From the NCBI GenBank assembly GCA_002297415.1, contig DBKZ01000045.1:19577-34535 (forward strand): a stretch of DNA of 14,959 bases, given 5' to 3'. This DNA comes from Ruminococcaceae bacterium UBA737 (GTDB lineage: Bacteria > Bacillota > Clostridia > Oscillospirales > Acutalibacteraceae). This document shows, piece by piece, positions 14,089 to 14,959 of the stretch (position 1 is its first letter; each line of letters opens with the position of its first letter). A model generated the notes under the pieces. That model did no database searches. It worked only from the letters and a program-made list of their open reading frames with translations, and was not told where the DNA came from. The translations under genes were made by a program, and so were the position numbers.

Positions 14089-14564
14089 TAAAGGTCACCG
14101 TTATAGCCGTAGGACGGCTGAAAGAGAAATTTTTTATCGGTGCCGCCGAGGAATACATAAAAAGACTTTCAAAATACTGCGAGCTTAATATTATAGAGCT
14201 TAACGATAAACAGCCTTTAAGCACGCCGTCGCAAAAGGAAATCGAAATCCAGCTTAAAAAAGAGGCGCAGTCTATCGCCCTTAAAATTCCAAAGAATTCA
14301 GCTGTTATTCCGCTTTGTATTGAGGGCAAAGAGCTTTCAAGCGAGGATTTTGCCGAAAAAATTTCCGATTATGAAAGTTCGGGAAAAAATCTCTGCTTTA
14401 TTATCGGCGGCTCTTGGGGACTGAGCGATGAAATCAAAAGCCTTGCCGCATTTAAGCTTTCATTTTCGAAAATGACCTTTCCGCATAAGCTTTTCAGGGT
14501 TATGCTGCTTGAACAGATTTACAGAGCTTTTAAAATTAACGAAGGCTCGAAATACCACAAATAA
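14085..14564 (+). CDS. rlmH: 23S rRNA pseudouridine-1915 N3-methyltransferase RlmH
   Basis: A complete 159-residue SPOUT-class methyltransferase. The SAM-binding knot motif FIIGGSWGLSDE is at 105-116, and the conserved C-terminal block TFPHKLFRVMLLEQIYRAFKI is at 131-151, ending in SKYHK (155-159). RlmH acts on the assembled 70S ribosome and methylates N3 of pseudouridine 1915 in helix 69 of 23S rRNA (E. coli numbering). Length is typical of the family (about 155-160). It overlaps the upstream gene by 4 nt (ATGA) and is followed after 7 bp by a terminator, so it ends this transcription unit. The yycJ-to-rlmH linkage is also known near the Bacillus origin. Confidence 0.98.
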   Translation: MIKVTVIAVGRLKEKFFIGAAEEYIKRLSKYCELNIIELNDKQPLSTPSQKEIEIQLKKEAQSIALKIPKNSAVIPLCIEGKELSSEDFAEKISDYESSGKNLCFIIGGSWGLSDEIKSLAAFKLSFSKMTFPHKLFRVMLLEQIYRAFKINEGSKYHK

Positions 14565-14571
14565 AAATATA

Positions 14572-14602
14572 AAACACGGCTTAAAAGCCTTGTTTCTATT
14601 TT
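14572..14602 (+). terminator. Rho-independent terminator after rlmH
   Basis: AAACAcGGCT (14572-14581) pairs with AGCCtTGTTT (14586-14595) with one C/T mismatch and a TAAA loop, followed by the T-rich stretch TTTCTATTTTTATTT. Confidence 0.8.
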
Positions 14603-14604
14603 TA

Positions 14605-14876
14605 TTTAGACTTTAGATGTTAGATTTCAGACATTAGACGAATGTGTGCCTTACGGCACTTAATATAACCAAACCCTTCCGTCTTTGCCTTTGGCAAAGC
14701 CACCTTTTCCTCCGGAAGACGGGAACCCTTTTGTCTGCTGTCGCAGACATTTCCCCTAACAGGGGAATTTCCTTTCGTCTAAAGTGGAGGCTTGGGTTTC
14801 AGCAGAAACTAAAGTTAGGCTCCCTTCTTATGCGTCAGCATATAGAGGGGAGCTGACGCGCTTTATGCGCGGCTGA
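14605..14876 (+). repeat. Composite palindromic intergenic repeat, copy B (expanded)
   Basis: The module order matches copy A: five 7-bp units (14605-14639), the GTGCC-ttac-GGCAC hairpin (14645-14658), CCCTTCCGTCT, then CTTGGGTTT, and the GCTCCCTTCT/AGAGGGGAGC hairpin followed by a CGCGC-ttTAT-GCGCG type stem. Between the second and third parts it has about 95 extra bases (14685-14780) with further hairpins: CCGTCTT/AAGACGG enclosing CTTTGCC/GGCAAAG, TGTCTGC/GCAGACA, and TTCCCCT/AGGGGAA. The inner loop of the large hairpin differs from copy A while its stem is kept. It fills most of the gene-free stretch 14565-14959. Confidence 0.85.
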
Positions 14877-14885
14877 GAAATATTT

Positions 14886-14941
14886 TGCCTCCCTTGCCTA
14901 AAGGGAGGGTGGACCGCGGTCACGCGGTGGAGGGATTTTTT
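14886..14941 (+). repeat. Related hairpin module C, possible terminator
   Basis: CCTCCCTT (14888-14895) pairs with AAGGGAGG (14901-14908); ACCGCG-gtca-CGCGGT (14913-14928) forms a second hairpin; then GGAGGGA and six T (14929-14941). The layout equals the 3' module of copies A and B with different bases. From memory, similar CTCCCT-type elements are common between genes of gut Clostridia. The last bases of the window hold nothing else I can identify. Confidence 0.6.
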
Positions 14942-14959
14942 CTTTGAATATATAAGAAT

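Noticed and set aside
14644..14856. 70-residue plus-strand reading frame
   Set aside because: It lies entirely inside the palindromic repeat copy B, has no ribosome binding site and its sequence is dictated by the hairpins.
14906..14919. T-box-like sequence AGGGTGGACCGCGG
   Set aside because: It lacks one base of the conserved T-box core, no stem I or specifier region is seen upstream, and both halves are explained by the two hairpins of module C.
1..14959. parS or Noc binding palindromes
   Set aside because: Scanning by eye found no TGTTTCACGTGAAACA-like or ATTTCCCGGGAAAT-like site; weak partial matches such as ATTTCGGGAAA near 1593 lie in coding sequence and miss the centre.

Overview
The window looks like chromosome of an anaerobic, endospore-forming member of the Clostridia (the gut Oscillospirales/Ruminococcaceae type is my best guess from gene style). 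Evidence: strong GGAGG ribosome binding sites, TTG starts on two genes, sigma-A type promoters, three sporulation or germination genes (sleB, spoIIE, spoIID), a sodium-pumping biotin decarboxylase operon, and palindrome-rich intergenic repeats. The taxon is inference. No phage, plasmid, transposase, tRNA, rRNA or CRISPR was seen.

Layout. (1) 1-1305, minus strand: three genes of a membrane decarboxylase sodium pump, in order small membrane subunit, biotin carrier, beta subunit (cut by the window start). (2) 1306-1526: divergent intergenic region with back-to-back promoters. (3) 1527-5503, plus strand: mnmE-mnmG-rsmG, closed by a strong terminator at 5520-5556; the first two gene products together modify tRNA wobble uridine and the third methylates 16S rRNA. 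(4) 5619-6464: a ParB/Noc-family gene with its own promoter candidate and no parA beside it. (5) 6465-6872: a gene-free stretch with possible RNA structure, a perfect 16-bp hairpin and two copies of an intergenic repeat that begins with a 7-bp tandem array. (6) 6873-10961: sporulation block, sleB (minus), spoIIE (plus) and spoIID (minus); spoIIE and spoIID converge with only 5 bp between stop codons. The spoIIE promoter candidate has the unusual 21-bp spacing known for Spo0A-activated sigma-A promoters. (7) 11056-11856: a multi-pass membrane protein I do not recognise. (8) 11956-13242: murA, with a good promoter and a 5'-end hairpin. (9) 13300-14564: a WalJ/YycJ-type metallo-beta-lactamase gene overlapping rlmH. 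(10) 14565-14959: terminator, a longer second locus of the same repeat carrying extra hairpins, and a related third hairpin module.

The genes are mostly housekeeping (tRNA and rRNA modification, peptidoglycan precursor synthesis) and sporulation (cell fate, engulfment, germination). I found no convincing new multi-gene system. The least explained material is the repeat family at 6593-6862 and 14605-14941, whose copies keep their stems while changing loop sequence and hairpin number, and the membrane protein at 11056.
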